Assembly: GCA_946487895.1 (NCBI GenBank)
Contig: CAMLUO010000003.1
Location: 1 to 64,000, forward strand
Origin: an uncultured Clostridium sp.
GTDB lineage: Bacteria > Bacillota > Clostridia > TANB77 > CAG-508
Reading direction: 5' to 3'
DNA: 64,000 nucleotides
This document shows positions 9,870 to 18,351 of the stretch, piece after piece. A model generated the notes under the pieces. It saw only the letters and a list, made by a program, of their open reading frames with translations, was not told the DNA's origin and ran no database searches. Positions within the stretch are counted from its first letter, which is position 1; each line of letters opens with the position of its first letter. The position numbers and the translations under genes were made by a program.

Positions 9870-10877
9870 ATGGCAATTTTATTACCAGGAGGAGCAGGAT
9901 ATATAGGAAGTCACACTGCAATTGAACTATTAAAGAAAGGATATGAAATAGTAATAATAGACAATTTCTCAAATAGTAACCCAAAAGTATTAGAAGCAAT
10001 CAAAAAAATAACAGGAAAAGAATTCAAATTCTATGAAATGGATTACATGGATAGAGAAAAACTGGAAAAAGTATTTGAAGAAAATAAAATAGATGCAGTA
10101 ATAAACTTTGCAGGATATAAAGCAGTAGGAGAATCAGTACAAAAGCCAATTGAATATTACACAAATAACATTTCAGGAGCATTAGTAGTATTAGATACAA
10201 TGAGAAAATATGGATGCAAAAAATTCATATTCAGTTCTTCTGCAACAGTATATGGAGACCCAGAAACAATACCACTAACAGAAGAATGTAGAACAGGAGG
10301 AACAACAAATCCATATGGTACTACAAAACTATTTATTGAACAAATCTTAAAAGATATATATAAATCAGATAACACATGGGATATATGCATATTAAGATAT
10401 TTCAATCCAGTAGGAGCACATGAAAGTGGACTAATTGGAGAAGAACCACAAGGAATACCAAATAATTTAATGCCATATATTGTTAGAGTTGCAAATGGAG
10501 AATTAAAAGAATTATCAGTATTTGGTAATGATTATGACACTCCAGATGGAACAGGAGTTAGAGATTATATCCATGTAGTAGATTTAGCTAAAGGACATAT
10601 TAAAGCACTAGAAAAGATTGATAAAGAAGGACAAGGATTATATATATATAACTTAGGAACTGGAACAGGATATAGTGTTTTAGATATGGTAAAAGCATTT
10701 GAAAAAGCAACAGGAAAAGAAGTTGCATATAAAATTGCACCTAGAAGACCTGGAGATATTGCAACATGCTATGCAGACCCTAAAAAAGCTAAAGAAGAAT
10801 TAGGATGGGTTGCAGAAAAGAATTTAGAAGATATGTGCAAAGATTCTTGGAACTATATTATAAATAGAAATAAATAA
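9870..10877 (+). CDS. galE: UDP-glucose 4-epimerase
   Basis: Interconverts UDP-glucose and UDP-galactose for cell-envelope sugars. An extended short-chain dehydrogenase fold: NAD-binding GGAGYIGSH at the N-terminus, SSSATVYGDPE, catalytic YGTTK, and RYFNPVGAHESGLIGEEP. The ATG at 9870 is preferred over the one at 9861 because AAGGAAG ends at 9860, giving normal spacing. No other Leloir genes are nearby, so a role in wall or surface polysaccharide is more likely than galactose catabolism (inference). Confidence 0.95.
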   Translation: MAILLPGGAGYIGSHTAIELLKKGYEIVIIDNFSNSNPKVLEAIKKITGKEFKFYEMDYMDREKLEKVFEENKIDAVINFAGYKAVGESVQKPIEYYTNNISGALVVLDTMRKYGCKKFIFSSSATVYGDPETIPLTEECRTGGTTNPYGTTKLFIEQILKDIYKSDNTWDICILRYFNPVGAHESGLIGEEPQGIPNNLMPYIVRVANGELKELSVFGNDYDTPDGTGVRDYIHVVDLAKGHIKALEKIDKEGQGLYIYNLGTGTGYSVLDMVKAFEKATGKEVAYKIAPRRPGDIATCYADPKKAKEELGWVAEKNLEDMCKDSWNYIINRNK

Positions 10878-10958
10878 TTTATGTATTAATATATTACACA
10901 AAATTGTTTCAAAAATATTTTATATTTAAAAAACACCAAATAAAATTTGGAGGATTTG

Positions 10959-11378
10959 ATGGAAGAAAAAATAAAAATTATAAAAAAATTGATTTTGGAA
11001 AATGTGGATTGTGATGCAATAGTTCTATTTGGAAGTTATGCAAGAGAAACACAAAATGCAGAAAGTGATATAGATATAGCTATAAAGCCAAATACAAATA
11101 TAAGCAAAAAACAAATCTTTTACTTATCGCAAGAACTTGAAGAAAAAATAAAAACAGAAGTAGACTTAATAAATCTAGATGATATAAATGATAGCTTTAG
11201 ATATGAAATATTAATAAATGGAAAAACTATTTATTGTAAAGATGAGCTTAAATTTGAATTATACAAATTAGATATGTATAGAGAATATCTTGAACTTAAT
11301 GAAAGTAGACAAATAATTATTGATAGAATAAAAAAAGGAGACTCAATCTATGGAGAACAAAGCGGTAATAATAAATAA
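10959..11378 (+). CDS. mntA: MNT-type nucleotidyltransferase antitoxin (MntA)
   Basis: Minimal nucleotidyltransferase of the HepT/MntA toxin-antitoxin type; known relatives adenylylate the HEPN toxin to silence it. The signature GSYARETQNAESDIDIAI gives the GSx10DxD active site near residues 25-40. The ATG at 10959 has GGAGG five bases upstream; the in-frame TTG at 10947 overlaps that site. The 3' end overlaps hepT by 29 bases, indicating translational coupling. Confidence 0.88.
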   Translation: MEEKIKIIKKLILENVDCDAIVLFGSYARETQNAESDIDIAIKPNTNISKKQIFYLSQELEEKIKTEVDLINLDDINDSFRYEILINGKTIYCKDELKFELYKLDMYREYLELNESRQIIIDRIKKGDSIYGEQSGNNK

Positions 11379-11757
11379 ATTGGAAAGTATTGAAAGATGC
11401 ATAAATAGAATAAGAGAAGAATATCAAGGAAATCCAAAAAATTTAGAAGATTATAGAAGAAATGATGCGATAGTTTTAAATTTACAAAGAGCTTGTGAAA
11501 GTGTAACAGATATTGCAATGTATGTAATTTCTACAAGAAAATTAGGAATTCCTCAAACAAAAAAAGAAGCATTTGATTTACTAAAAAATGCTAATTTGAT
11601 TTCAGATGAATTATGCAAAAAAATGAAAGGAATGGTTGGCTTTAGAAATATTGCTATACATGAGTACAAACAAATTGATGAAGAAATATTACAAGATGTT
11701 ATTGAAAATCATTTGGATGATTTAACTGATTTTGCAAGACAGATGTTAAAAATATAA
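11350..11757 (+). CDS. hepT: HEPN-domain toxin HepT (DUF86)
   Basis: HEPN RNase partner of MntA. The R-x4-H-x-Y active-site motif is present as RNIAIHEY near residue 100, and an LESIERCINRIREEY helix and ACESVTDIAMYVIS segment are typical of DUF86. Length 135. AAAGGAG lies upstream of the ATG inside mntA. In known systems MntA adds AMP to the Tyr of this motif, which is present here. Confidence 0.9.
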   Translation: MENKAVIINKLESIERCINRIREEYQGNPKNLEDYRRNDAIVLNLQRACESVTDIAMYVISTRKLGIPQTKKEAFDLLKNANLISDELCKKMKGMVGFRNIAIHEYKQIDEEILQDVIENHLDDLTDFARQMLKI

Positions 11758-11764
11758 GAATTAA

Positions 11765-11936
11765 TACTAAAATCTTATAATAAATAATTTTTGTACCTTG
11801 TTGTCGCAACCCATGATTTAAGAAGAAAAATAAATTTTTCTTCTTTGGAAAAGTAGGTTGCTTCAATCGCACTCGCCTCAAGGCTCGTTTGGTCGCTACG
11901 CGGTACTGCAAATTATTTTATTATAAGATTTTAGTA
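11765..11936. repeat. dispersed 155-173 bp structured repeat, copy 1
   Basis: Outer arms TACTAAAATCTTATAATA and its complement form a stem of about 25 pairs. Inside lie GTACC/GGTAC, GCAACC/GGTTGC and a GCCT-CAA-GGC hairpin, giving a cloverleaf-like fold. The interior (TTGTCGCAACC, GCTTCAATCGCACTCGC, GGTCGCTACGCGGTAC) is nearly identical in the copies at 21575 and 62356 and is GC-richer than its surroundings. It fills the hepT-argS gap. Confidence 0.85.
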
Positions 11937-11979
11937 AGATTAATATATGTTAGATTAAAAAAGGAAGGAACGAAGTTTG

Positions 11980-13686
11980 ATGATACAATTTAAGAAAGAG
12001 ATTACTAAAGAAATTTCAAAAGCAACTGAAATTGAACAAAATGAAATAGAAGGATATATTGAAATTCCAAAAGACCAAAATAATGGAGATTATGCATTTC
12101 CATGTTTTAGACTTGCAAAAACTTTAAAAAAAGCACCACAAGCCATTGCAGAAGAAATAAAAGAAAAAATAGAAATTGATAATAATATAATTGAAAAAAT
12201 TGAAGTCTTAGGTGGATATATAAATTTCTATATTAATAAAAAATTACTTGCAAAAGAAGTATTAGAAGAACTAGCAAACAAAGAAGAATATGGAAAATCA
12301 GAAATAGGAAAAGGAAAAAATATAATAGTAGAATATTCTTCTCCTAATATTGCAAAACCATTTCACATAGGACATCTAAGAACAACTTTAATTGGAAATT
12401 CTTTATATAGAATATATAAATATTTAGGATACAATACAACAGGAATAAATCATTTAGGAGATTATGGCACACAATTTGGGAAAATGATTGAAGCATATAA
12501 AATGTGGGGACAAGAGTATGATTTAACTGTTGACCCAATTAATAAATTGATGGACATGTATGTAAGGATTAATGACCTTTGCAAAGAAGATGAAAACGTA
12601 CTTGAAAGATGTAGAGAAAATTTCAGACTATTAGAAGCGGGAGATAAATACTGCACTGATTTATGGAATAAATTTAAAGACGTAAGTATGATTGAATTTG
12701 ATAAAATTTACGATATATTAAATGTAAAATTTGATTCATACAATGGAGAAGCATTTTATTCAGATAAAATAGATGAAGTAATACAAATACTTGAAGAAAA
12801 AGGAGTATTAGTTGAATCAGAAGGTGCGAAAATAGTAGATTTAACAGATGTAGGAATAAAAACACCTTGTATAGTACAAAAAGCAAATGGTTCATCAATA
12901 TATGCAACAAGAGATTTAGCAGCAATAATGTATAGAGCAAAAACATATGATTTTGATAAATGCTTGTATGTAGTAGCATATGAACAAAATCTTCATTTTA
13001 AGCAAATATTTGCAGTAGCAAAATACCTAGTAGATGAAAAATATGTAAAAGGACTAGAGCATGTATCATATGGAATGGTAGCTTTGCCAAGTGGTAAAAT
13101 GTCAACAAGACTTGGAAATGTTGTAAAAATAGAAGACTTAATAAATGGAACAATAGAAAAAGCAGAAGAAATAATAGCAGAAAAAAATCCAGACTTAGAA
13201 GAAAAAGAAGAAGTTGCTAAAAAAGTTGGAATTGGAGCAATAGTATATAACACACTATCAACAGCAAATATAAAAGACCAAATATTTGATTGGAATACAG
13301 CCTTAAACTTCCAAGGAGAAACAGGTCCATATATACAATACACATATGTACGTACACAAAGTGTATTATCAAAAGTAGAAGAAATGCCAAAATTTGAAGA
13401 TATAAATATAGAAAAATTACAAGATGAATATTCTATTAATGTTTTAAAAACAATATACAATTTTGAAGATATATTAACTCAAGTAACAAACAAAGAAGAG
13501 CCATCAATTCTTGCAAGATATTTAATAGATTTAGCAAAAGCATACAGTAATTTCTATAATGAAAATAAAATTATAGGAGAAGAAAAGGAATTGCAAGATG
13601 CTCGTATCTATTTAACAAATGCAGTAGGAAAATTATTAAAAATAGGTGGTTACTTATTGGGAATGGAAATGCCAAACAAGATGTAG
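11980..13686 (+). CDS. argS: arginyl-tRNA synthetase
   Basis: Class I synthetase charging all tRNA-Arg, about 568 residues. The Arg_S N-terminal domain starts the protein; the HIGH motif is in KPFHIGHLRTTLIGN, the KMSK-type motif reads GKMSTRLGNVV, and the DALR anticodon domain includes YIQYTYVRTQSVL. The ATG at 11980 is preferred to the TTG at 11977; AGGAAGGAA is upstream. A GGGACG-family repeat follows the stop. It is relevant to the CGG observation because it charges whatever Arg tRNAs exist. Confidence 0.96.
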   Translation: MIQFKKEITKEISKATEIEQNEIEGYIEIPKDQNNGDYAFPCFRLAKTLKKAPQAIAEEIKEKIEIDNNIIEKIEVLGGYINFYINKKLLAKEVLEELANKEEYGKSEIGKGKNIIVEYSSPNIAKPFHIGHLRTTLIGNSLYRIYKYLGYNTTGINHLGDYGTQFGKMIEAYKMWGQEYDLTVDPINKLMDMYVRINDLCKEDENVLERCRENFRLLEAGDKYCTDLWNKFKDVSMIEFDKIYDILNVKFDSYNGEAFYSDKIDEVIQILEEKGVLVESEGAKIVDLTDVGIKTPCIVQKANGSSIYATRDLAAIMYRAKTYDFDKCLYVVAYEQNLHFKQIFAVAKYLVDEKYVKGLEHVSYGMVALPSGKMSTRLGNVVKIEDLINGTIEKAEEIIAEKNPDLEEKEEVAKKVGIGAIVYNTLSTANIKDQIFDWNTALNFQGETGPYIQYTYVRTQSVLSKVEEMPKFEDINIEKLQDEYSINVLKTIYNFEDILTQVTNKEEPSILARYLIDLAKAYSNFYNENKIIGEEKELQDARIYLTNAVGKLLKIGGYLLGMEMPNKM

Positions 13687-13745
13687 AGTGGTCAGTTTGG
13701 GGACAGGTTTGGACTGACCATTTTTGGTCACTTTAGGGACGCCAC
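13686..13745. repeat. GGGACG-family repeat (copy b)
   Basis: TGGTCAGT...ACTGACCA stem around GGGGACAGG, then TGGTCACTTTAGGGACGCCACTT. It is the reverse-complement relative of the copy at 35422-35492. It may end the argS transcript. Confidence 0.65.
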
Positions 13746-13953
13746 TTATTACTAATTAAAATACAAACAAAAACTAAAAGGTAAAATTTTATGAAAAAGT
13801 TTGATTGAAGGAGCTTTTAAAAGATAATGATAGTTTTTGGTAGCTAATATGGCACTAACGAGAAAAAATTGATTTGAAAGTTCCATTTTATAATGATATT
13901 ATATGTCCATAGTCAGTCTTATGCAATTAATTTTGAAAGGAGGAAGATTGAAT

Positions 13954-14496
13954 ATGGACATTAATGAATTATGGCAAAATATACAAGGAGAATTTAGTAA
14001 GCAGAATAAGAGACTTGATGGTTTAGAAACACAAGTTGGTACTCTAACTAAAGAAGTAGGAGATGTAAAGACAGAAGTAAACGGATTAAAAACACAAGTA
14101 AATACTTTAAATACAGAAGTAGATGGACTAAAGACACAAGTAAATACTTTAAATACAGAAGTAGGTGGTCTAAAGACACAGGTAAATACTTTAAATACAG
14201 AAGTAAGTGGGCTAAAGACACAAGTAAATACATTAAACACAGAAGTAGGTGGATTAAAAAAACAATTTAAAAACTTAAACAAAAAAGTAAATATTTTAAC
14301 AAGAGATGTAAAAGTTCTAGATACTAGAGTAGGAAATTTAGAAGAAACAACACAAAGAATTGACAAGAGATTAGATAATACTATCAACATAAATATAGCT
14401 AGAATCTTAAATGAGCAAACAACAATGAGACGAGAAATGAATGAAAAATTTGATAGATTAATATTACAAAAGGAACAAAGAAGAGTGTATGGATAA
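13954..14496 (+). CDS. coiled-coil protein with 14-residue repeats
   Basis: About 180 residues, function unknown. A helical N-terminus (DINELWQNIQGEFSKQ) is followed by four near-identical 14-residue units of the form GLKTQVNTLNTEVx (two heptads each), then degenerating heptads and a charged C-terminus. No signal peptide or membrane segment, so a cytoplasmic rod is likely. AAAGGAGG lies 11 bases before the chosen ATG; the TTG at 13948 is an alternative. A strong bidirectional terminator follows. It might be a scaffold or phage/surface-like fibre protein, but nothing here decides this. Confidence 0.8.
   Translation: MDINELWQNIQGEFSKQNKRLDGLETQVGTLTKEVGDVKTEVNGLKTQVNTLNTEVDGLKTQVNTLNTEVGGLKTQVNTLNTEVSGLKTQVNTLNTEVGGLKKQFKNLNKKVNILTRDVKVLDTRVGNLEETTQRIDKRLDNTININIARILNEQTTMRREMNEKFDRLILQKEQRRVYG
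14083..14250 (+). repeat. four tandem 42-bp coding repeats
   Basis: Units begin at 14083, 14125, 14167 and 14209. They are nearly identical in DNA as well as protein, so copy number can change by slippage or recombination. Confidence 0.9.
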
Positions 14497-14513
14497 AAAA
14501 TATTATATAAATC

Positions 14514-14555
14514 AAATAAGATTACACTTATTTATATAAAAGTGTAATCTTATTT
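14514..14555. terminator. bidirectional terminator
   Basis: AAATAAGATTACACTT pairs perfectly with AAGTGTAATCTTATTT around a ten-base A/T loop. It lies between the convergent coiled-coil and regulator genes; the regulator's stop codon is inside the stem. Confidence 0.9.
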
Positions 14556-15160
14556 CCGGTTTTCTCAATAAATCCATCTTCCTTAAGAAGTTTTAACTCA
14601 CGCATCATAGCACTTCTATCAACACTTAAATAATCAGCCAAATCAGTTAAAGAAAAAGGAAGAGAAAAACTTTTAGTCAAATACATTGAAGAAATCAAGT
14701 TAAAATATCCAACTAATTTATCTCTAATAGATCTTTTTGTCAAAAGTTCAATACGCATGTTTAGATCAGTAACCTTATTTAAAATAAGTTCTGGAAGCAA
14801 TTCAGTAAGTGTTTCATGAAATTTGCAATTTGTTTTACACTTCATTTTAATATCATCATAAATATAAAACAATACTTCACATTTGCCTTTTGCTTCAACA
14901 AACAATTCATTATTAGTGGTAACCATATAAAAAACTTCACCAAACACATCATACTTTGAAAAATGTTCTACAATAGTACGGTTACCATTCAAATCATATC
15001 TAACTAAATCAGCAGTTCCATCAAGGAGAATACATAATTGATTACGTTTTTCTATGTAATTTGTTATAACTTCATTTTTAGAAAAAGATTTCTTTTTGAC
15101 CTTTTGACAGCTATTTTCAAAGGTTTCAACAAATTGTTTAATATCAAAACTTATATTCAT
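14528..15160 (-). CDS. Crp/Fnr-family transcription regulator
   Basis: 210 residues: an N-terminal cyclic-nucleotide-binding-type beta roll (about 20-120) and a C-terminal winged helix with LTDLADYLSVDRSAMMRELKLLKEDG. The classical cAMP phosphate-binding cassette is not evident, so the effector is unknown. There is a Cys pair in MKCKTNCKF, but not an Fnr-type N-terminal cysteine cluster. It is divergent from nrdD, and perfect GTTGC-N4-GCAAC sites lie at both promoters, so it most likely controls itself and nrdD, perhaps in response to oxygen, redox or nitric oxide (inference). Confidence 0.88.
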   Translation of the reverse strand: MNISFDIKQFVETFENSCQKVKKKSFSKNEVITNYIEKRNQLCILLDGTADLVRYDLNGNRTIVEHFSKYDVFGEVFYMVTTNNELFVEAKGKCEVLFYIYDDIKMKCKTNCKFHETLTELLPELILNKVTDLNMRIELLTKRSIRDKLVGYFNLISSMYLTKSFSLPFSLTDLADYLSVDRSAMMRELKLLKEDGFIEKTGNKITLLYK

Positions 15161-15179
15161 TTTTCATACCTCGTTACAT

Positions 15180-15209
15180 ATTATACAAGAAAATAGTTGC
15201 ATTTGCAAC
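15180..15209 (-). promoter_or_regulatory. regulator promoter overlapped by a Crp-type operator
   Basis: On the minus strand TTGCAA (15208-15203), 17 bases, then TATAAT (15185-15180). The palindrome GTTGCATTTGCAAC (15196-15209) covers the -35 box, which suggests autorepression. Confidence 0.75.
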
Positions 15210-15218
15210 AAAAAGTGC

Positions 15219-15247
15219 GTAATATTTTTGTAATATAAATGTAATAT
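15219..15247. promoter_or_regulatory. three GTAATAT direct repeats with 11-bp period
   Basis: GTAATAT occurs at 15219, 15230 and 15241, each copy 11 bases after the last and so on one face of the helix. It lies midway between the two divergent promoters. Likely a protein-binding array; the binder is unknown. Confidence 0.6.
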
Positions 15248-15297
15248 TATGACGAAATATTGGAAAAGGCAACTTCAAGAAACATAGAAAATAATTT

Positions 15298-15338
15298 GTT
15301 GCTTTTGCAACAGAAAAAAGAATAACTTAATATATAAT
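15298..15338 (+). promoter_or_regulatory. nrdD promoter with Crp-type site at about -41.5
   Basis: The palindrome GTTGCTTTTGCAAC (15298-15311) is followed by TATAAT at 15333-15338. A start near 15345 places the operator centre about 41 bases upstream, the class II activator position of Crp/Fnr proteins. No good -35 box is present. Confidence 0.7.
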
Positions 15339-15375
15339 TGAAACATGCAAAAAATTAAATAGGGGGAAATGTAAA

Positions 15376-17502
15376 ATGAAGGTTATCAAAAGAGATGGAA
15401 GAGCTGTAGACTATGACAGAGCAAAAATCAGAGTAGCAATTGAAAAAGCAAATCAAGAGGTAAAACCTAAAGAAAGAGCAACTAAAGAAGATATAAAAGG
15501 AATTATTTTATATATAGAAGACTTAGGCAAAAAAAGAATGCTAGTTGAAGATATTCAAGATATTATTGAAGAAAAATTAATGGAGATAGATAAATATGAA
15601 CTAGCTAAAAGATATATTGTGTATAGATATACAAGAGCATTAGTCAGAAAAGCTAACACTACAGATGAATCAATATTAGGATTGATAAGAAATGATAATA
15701 AAGAATTAGCAGAAGAAAATTCCAACAAAAATACATTACTTGCATCAACACAAAGAGATTATATTGCAGGTGAAGTATCAAGAGATTTAACAAAAAGACT
15801 ATTATTACCAGAAAAAATAGTAAAAGCAGACGAAGACGGAATTTTACATTTCCATGATGCAGATTATTTTGTACAACCAATATTCAATTGTTGTTTAATT
15901 AATATAGCAGATATGCTTGATAATGGAACAGTAATGAATGGGAAAATGATTGAAAGTCCAAAAAGTTTCCAAGTTGCATGTATTGTTACAACACAAATCA
16001 TTGCAACAGTTGCAAGCAATCAATATGGAGGACAATCAGTAGATTTAATCCACTTAGGAAAATATTTAAGAAAAAGTTATAACAAGTATAAGAAGGAACT
16101 TGAGAGCAAATATAAAGGAAAAATTAAAGATAAGATAATAGAAGATATGGTGCAAGATAGACTAAAAGCAGAACTAAAATCAGGAGTACAAACTATTCAA
16201 TATCAAATAAACACTTTAATGACAACTAATGGACAAGCACCATTTGTAACACTATTCTTACACTTGGAAAAAGATGACCCATATATCAAAGAAAATGCAA
16301 TGATTATTGAAGAAGTTCTAAGACAAAGATATGAAGGAATCAAAAATGAAGCAGGAGTATATGTAACACCAGCATTTCCAAAATTAGTTTATGTGTTAGA
16401 TGAATTCAATAATTTACAAGGTGGAGAATATGATTATTTAACAAGACTTGCTGTTAAATGTTCAGCAAAAAGAATGTATCCGGACTATATTTCAGCTAAA
16501 AAAATGCGTGAGAATTATGAAGGAAACGTATTCAGTCCAATGGGATGCAGAAGTTTCTTATCACCTTGGAAAGATGAGAATGGAAACTACAAATTTGAAG
16601 GAAGATTCAATCAAGGTGTAGTAAGTATCAACTTACCACAAATAGGAATTATAGCAAAAGGTGATGAAGAAAAATTCTGGAAGATATTTGATGAAAGACT
16701 TGAACTTTGTAAAGAAGCATTAATGTGTAGACATTATGCATTACTTGGAACACATTCAGATATAAGTCCAATTCACTGGCAATATGGAGCAATAGCAAGA
16801 CTTGAAAAAGGTGAAAAAATAGATAAACTATTATATGGTGGATATTCAACATTATCTTTAGGATACATAGGAATATATGAAGTAACAAAATTAATGACTG
16901 GCGAATCACATACAACAGAAAAAGGGCATGAATTTGCATTCAAAGTCATGAAACATTTAAGAGAAACAACAGATAAATGGAAAAAAGAAACAAATATCGG
17001 ATTTGCTCTATATGGTACACCAGCAGAAAGTTTATGTTACAAATTTGCAAGAATAGACAAAGAAAAATTCGGAACAATTAAAGATGTTACAGACAAAGGA
17101 TATTATACAAATTCATACCATGTAGATGTAAGAGAAAAAATTGATGCATTTGCAAAATTAACATTTGAAAGCGAATTCCAAAAGATATCATCTGGTGGTT
17201 CAATATCATATATCGAAATACCAAATATGAACAAAAACTTAGAAGCATTAGAAACAGTTGTTAAATTTATATATGACAACATCCAATATGCAGAATTTAA
17301 CACAAAATCAGATTATTGTCATGAATGTGGTTTTGATGGAGAAATCATAATTAATAAAGATAATGAATGGGAATGCCCAAATTGTGGAAACAAAGACCAT
17401 AGCAAAATGACAGTAGTTAGAAGAACATGTGGATATCTAGGAGAAAACTTCTGGAACGTAGGGAAGACAAAAGAAATCAAGCAAAGAGTAATGCATTTGT
17501 GA
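15376..17502 (+). CDS. nrdD: anaerobic ribonucleoside-triphosphate reductase (class III)
   Basis: Glycyl-radical enzyme that makes dNTPs without oxygen. 708 residues: an N-terminal ATP-cone (MKVIKRDGRAVDYDRAKI, about 1-90), the catalytic barrel, a zinc site from CHEC and CPNC near 650-670, and the radical-bearing C-terminus RRTCGYLGEN (Gly about residue 686). GGGGGAAAT is upstream of the ATG. The activase gene nrdG, usually adjacent, is not found anywhere in the window. Control by the divergent Crp/Fnr-type protein is strongly suggested by the operator. Confidence 0.96.
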   Translation: MKVIKRDGRAVDYDRAKIRVAIEKANQEVKPKERATKEDIKGIILYIEDLGKKRMLVEDIQDIIEEKLMEIDKYELAKRYIVYRYTRALVRKANTTDESILGLIRNDNKELAEENSNKNTLLASTQRDYIAGEVSRDLTKRLLLPEKIVKADEDGILHFHDADYFVQPIFNCCLINIADMLDNGTVMNGKMIESPKSFQVACIVTTQIIATVASNQYGGQSVDLIHLGKYLRKSYNKYKKELESKYKGKIKDKIIEDMVQDRLKAELKSGVQTIQYQINTLMTTNGQAPFVTLFLHLEKDDPYIKENAMIIEEVLRQRYEGIKNEAGVYVTPAFPKLVYVLDEFNNLQGGEYDYLTRLAVKCSAKRMYPDYISAKKMRENYEGNVFSPMGCRSFLSPWKDENGNYKFEGRFNQGVVSINLPQIGIIAKGDEEKFWKIFDERLELCKEALMCRHYALLGTHSDISPIHWQYGAIARLEKGEKIDKLLYGGYSTLSLGYIGIYEVTKLMTGESHTTEKGHEFAFKVMKHLRETTDKWKKETNIGFALYGTPAESLCYKFARIDKEKFGTIKDVTDKGYYTNSYHVDVREKIDAFAKLTFESEFQKISSGGSISYIEIPNMNKNLEALETVVKFIYDNIQYAEFNTKSDYCHECGFDGEIIINKDNEWECPNCGNKDHSKMTVVRRTCGYLGENFWNVGKTKEIKQRVMHL

Positions 17503-17520
17503 TGGTCAGTTTGGGACGGG
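17501..17520. repeat. GGGACG-family fragment (copy c)
   Basis: Starts at the nrdD stop codon with ATGGTCAGTTTGGGACGGG, matching the left half of the copy at 13686. Confidence 0.5.
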
Positions 17521-17533
17521 AATAGAAAAAAAT

Positions 17534-17575
17534 AAAAAGAAATCTGAAAAATATATAATACTCAGATTTCTTTTT
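17534..17575. terminator. bidirectional terminator
   Basis: AAAAAGAAATCTGA pairs with TCAGATTTCTTTTT. Serves convergent nrdD and gatD. Confidence 0.9.
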
Positions 17576-17587
17576 ATATGTTAAAAA

Positions 17588-18334
17588 TTATTTATTATTT
17601 AAAAATCTATCCAACAATTGTTTCCTACAAAGTTCTTCAAAACTATCATCAAGAGATTCTAAGATAACATCTTCATTATACTTCCTATCTAAACAGTACT
17701 TAATAATATAATCAGCAAGTTCAGGATTTTTAGAAAGAAGAGGACCGTGTAAATAAGTTGCAATAACATTATTTTGAAAATAACCTTCTTCAGTATCTCC
17801 AAACTTGTTGCCATTACCAAATAAAACCTTCCCAAAAGGATTAGAAATATCAAAAGTTTGACCACCATGATTTTCAAAACCAATAACTTTTGTACTTTTA
17901 CCATTAAGATTAGCTTCTATTACTATATTTCCAATACATCTTTTCTTTCTATCATTTATAGCTTCTGTATAATAATCAAAAATTTCTAAACCTGGAACAA
18001 TATTACCATCAGCAGATTTATAATATTTCCCAAACAATTGATAAGCACCACAAATTAATAAAAAGAATACACCATTATTAATAGCTTCTTTAATATTATC
18101 TTTATATTTAATCAAATCATCAGCCAAAATGCCTTGCTCTTGGTCAGCTCCACCACCTGCAAAAACCAAATCGAAACTATTAAAATCAGGGGAATTATCA
18201 CCAATAGAATATTGCTCTATTGTAGCATTTATTCCACGTTTTTCTAATCTATATTTTAAGACTTGAATATTTCCGTAATCACCATATAATTCTAAAATAT
18301 CAGGATACAAGTATAATATTTTTAATTCTTTCAT
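17588..18334 (-). CDS. gatD: lipid II isoglutaminyl synthase, glutaminase subunit GatD
   Basis: Class I glutamine amidotransferase that supplies ammonia to MurT for amidation of the D-Glu in lipid II. The catalytic Cys is in LLICGAYQLFG near residue 95 and the His in ATYLHGPLL. About 248 residues. The ATG at 18334 has GAGG eight bases upstream; an earlier in-frame ATG at 18349 overlaps this site. It lies immediately downstream of murT in one operon, the order seen in Staphylococcus and streptococci. Confidence 0.93.
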   Translation of the reverse strand: MKELKILYLYPDILELYGDYGNIQVLKYRLEKRGINATIEQYSIGDNSPDFNSFDLVFAGGGADQEQGILADDLIKYKDNIKEAINNGVFFLLICGAYQLFGKYYKSADGNIVPGLEIFDYYTEAINDRKKRCIGNIVIEANLNGKSTKVIGFENHGGQTFDISNPFGKVLFGNGNKFGDTEEGYFQNNVIATYLHGPLLSKNPELADYIIKYCLDRKYNEDVILESLDDSFEELCRKQLLDRFLNNK

Positions 18335-18351
18335 TGAATAATACCTCATTT

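Noticed and set aside
11765..11936. tRNA or tRNA-like gene in the cloverleaf repeat
   Set aside because: No TTCGA-type T loop, no 7-bp acceptor with CCA, and arm lengths do not fit tRNA.
14083..14250. CRISPR-like array
   Set aside because: The 42-bp repeats are directly tandem without spacers and are in frame within a coiled-coil gene.
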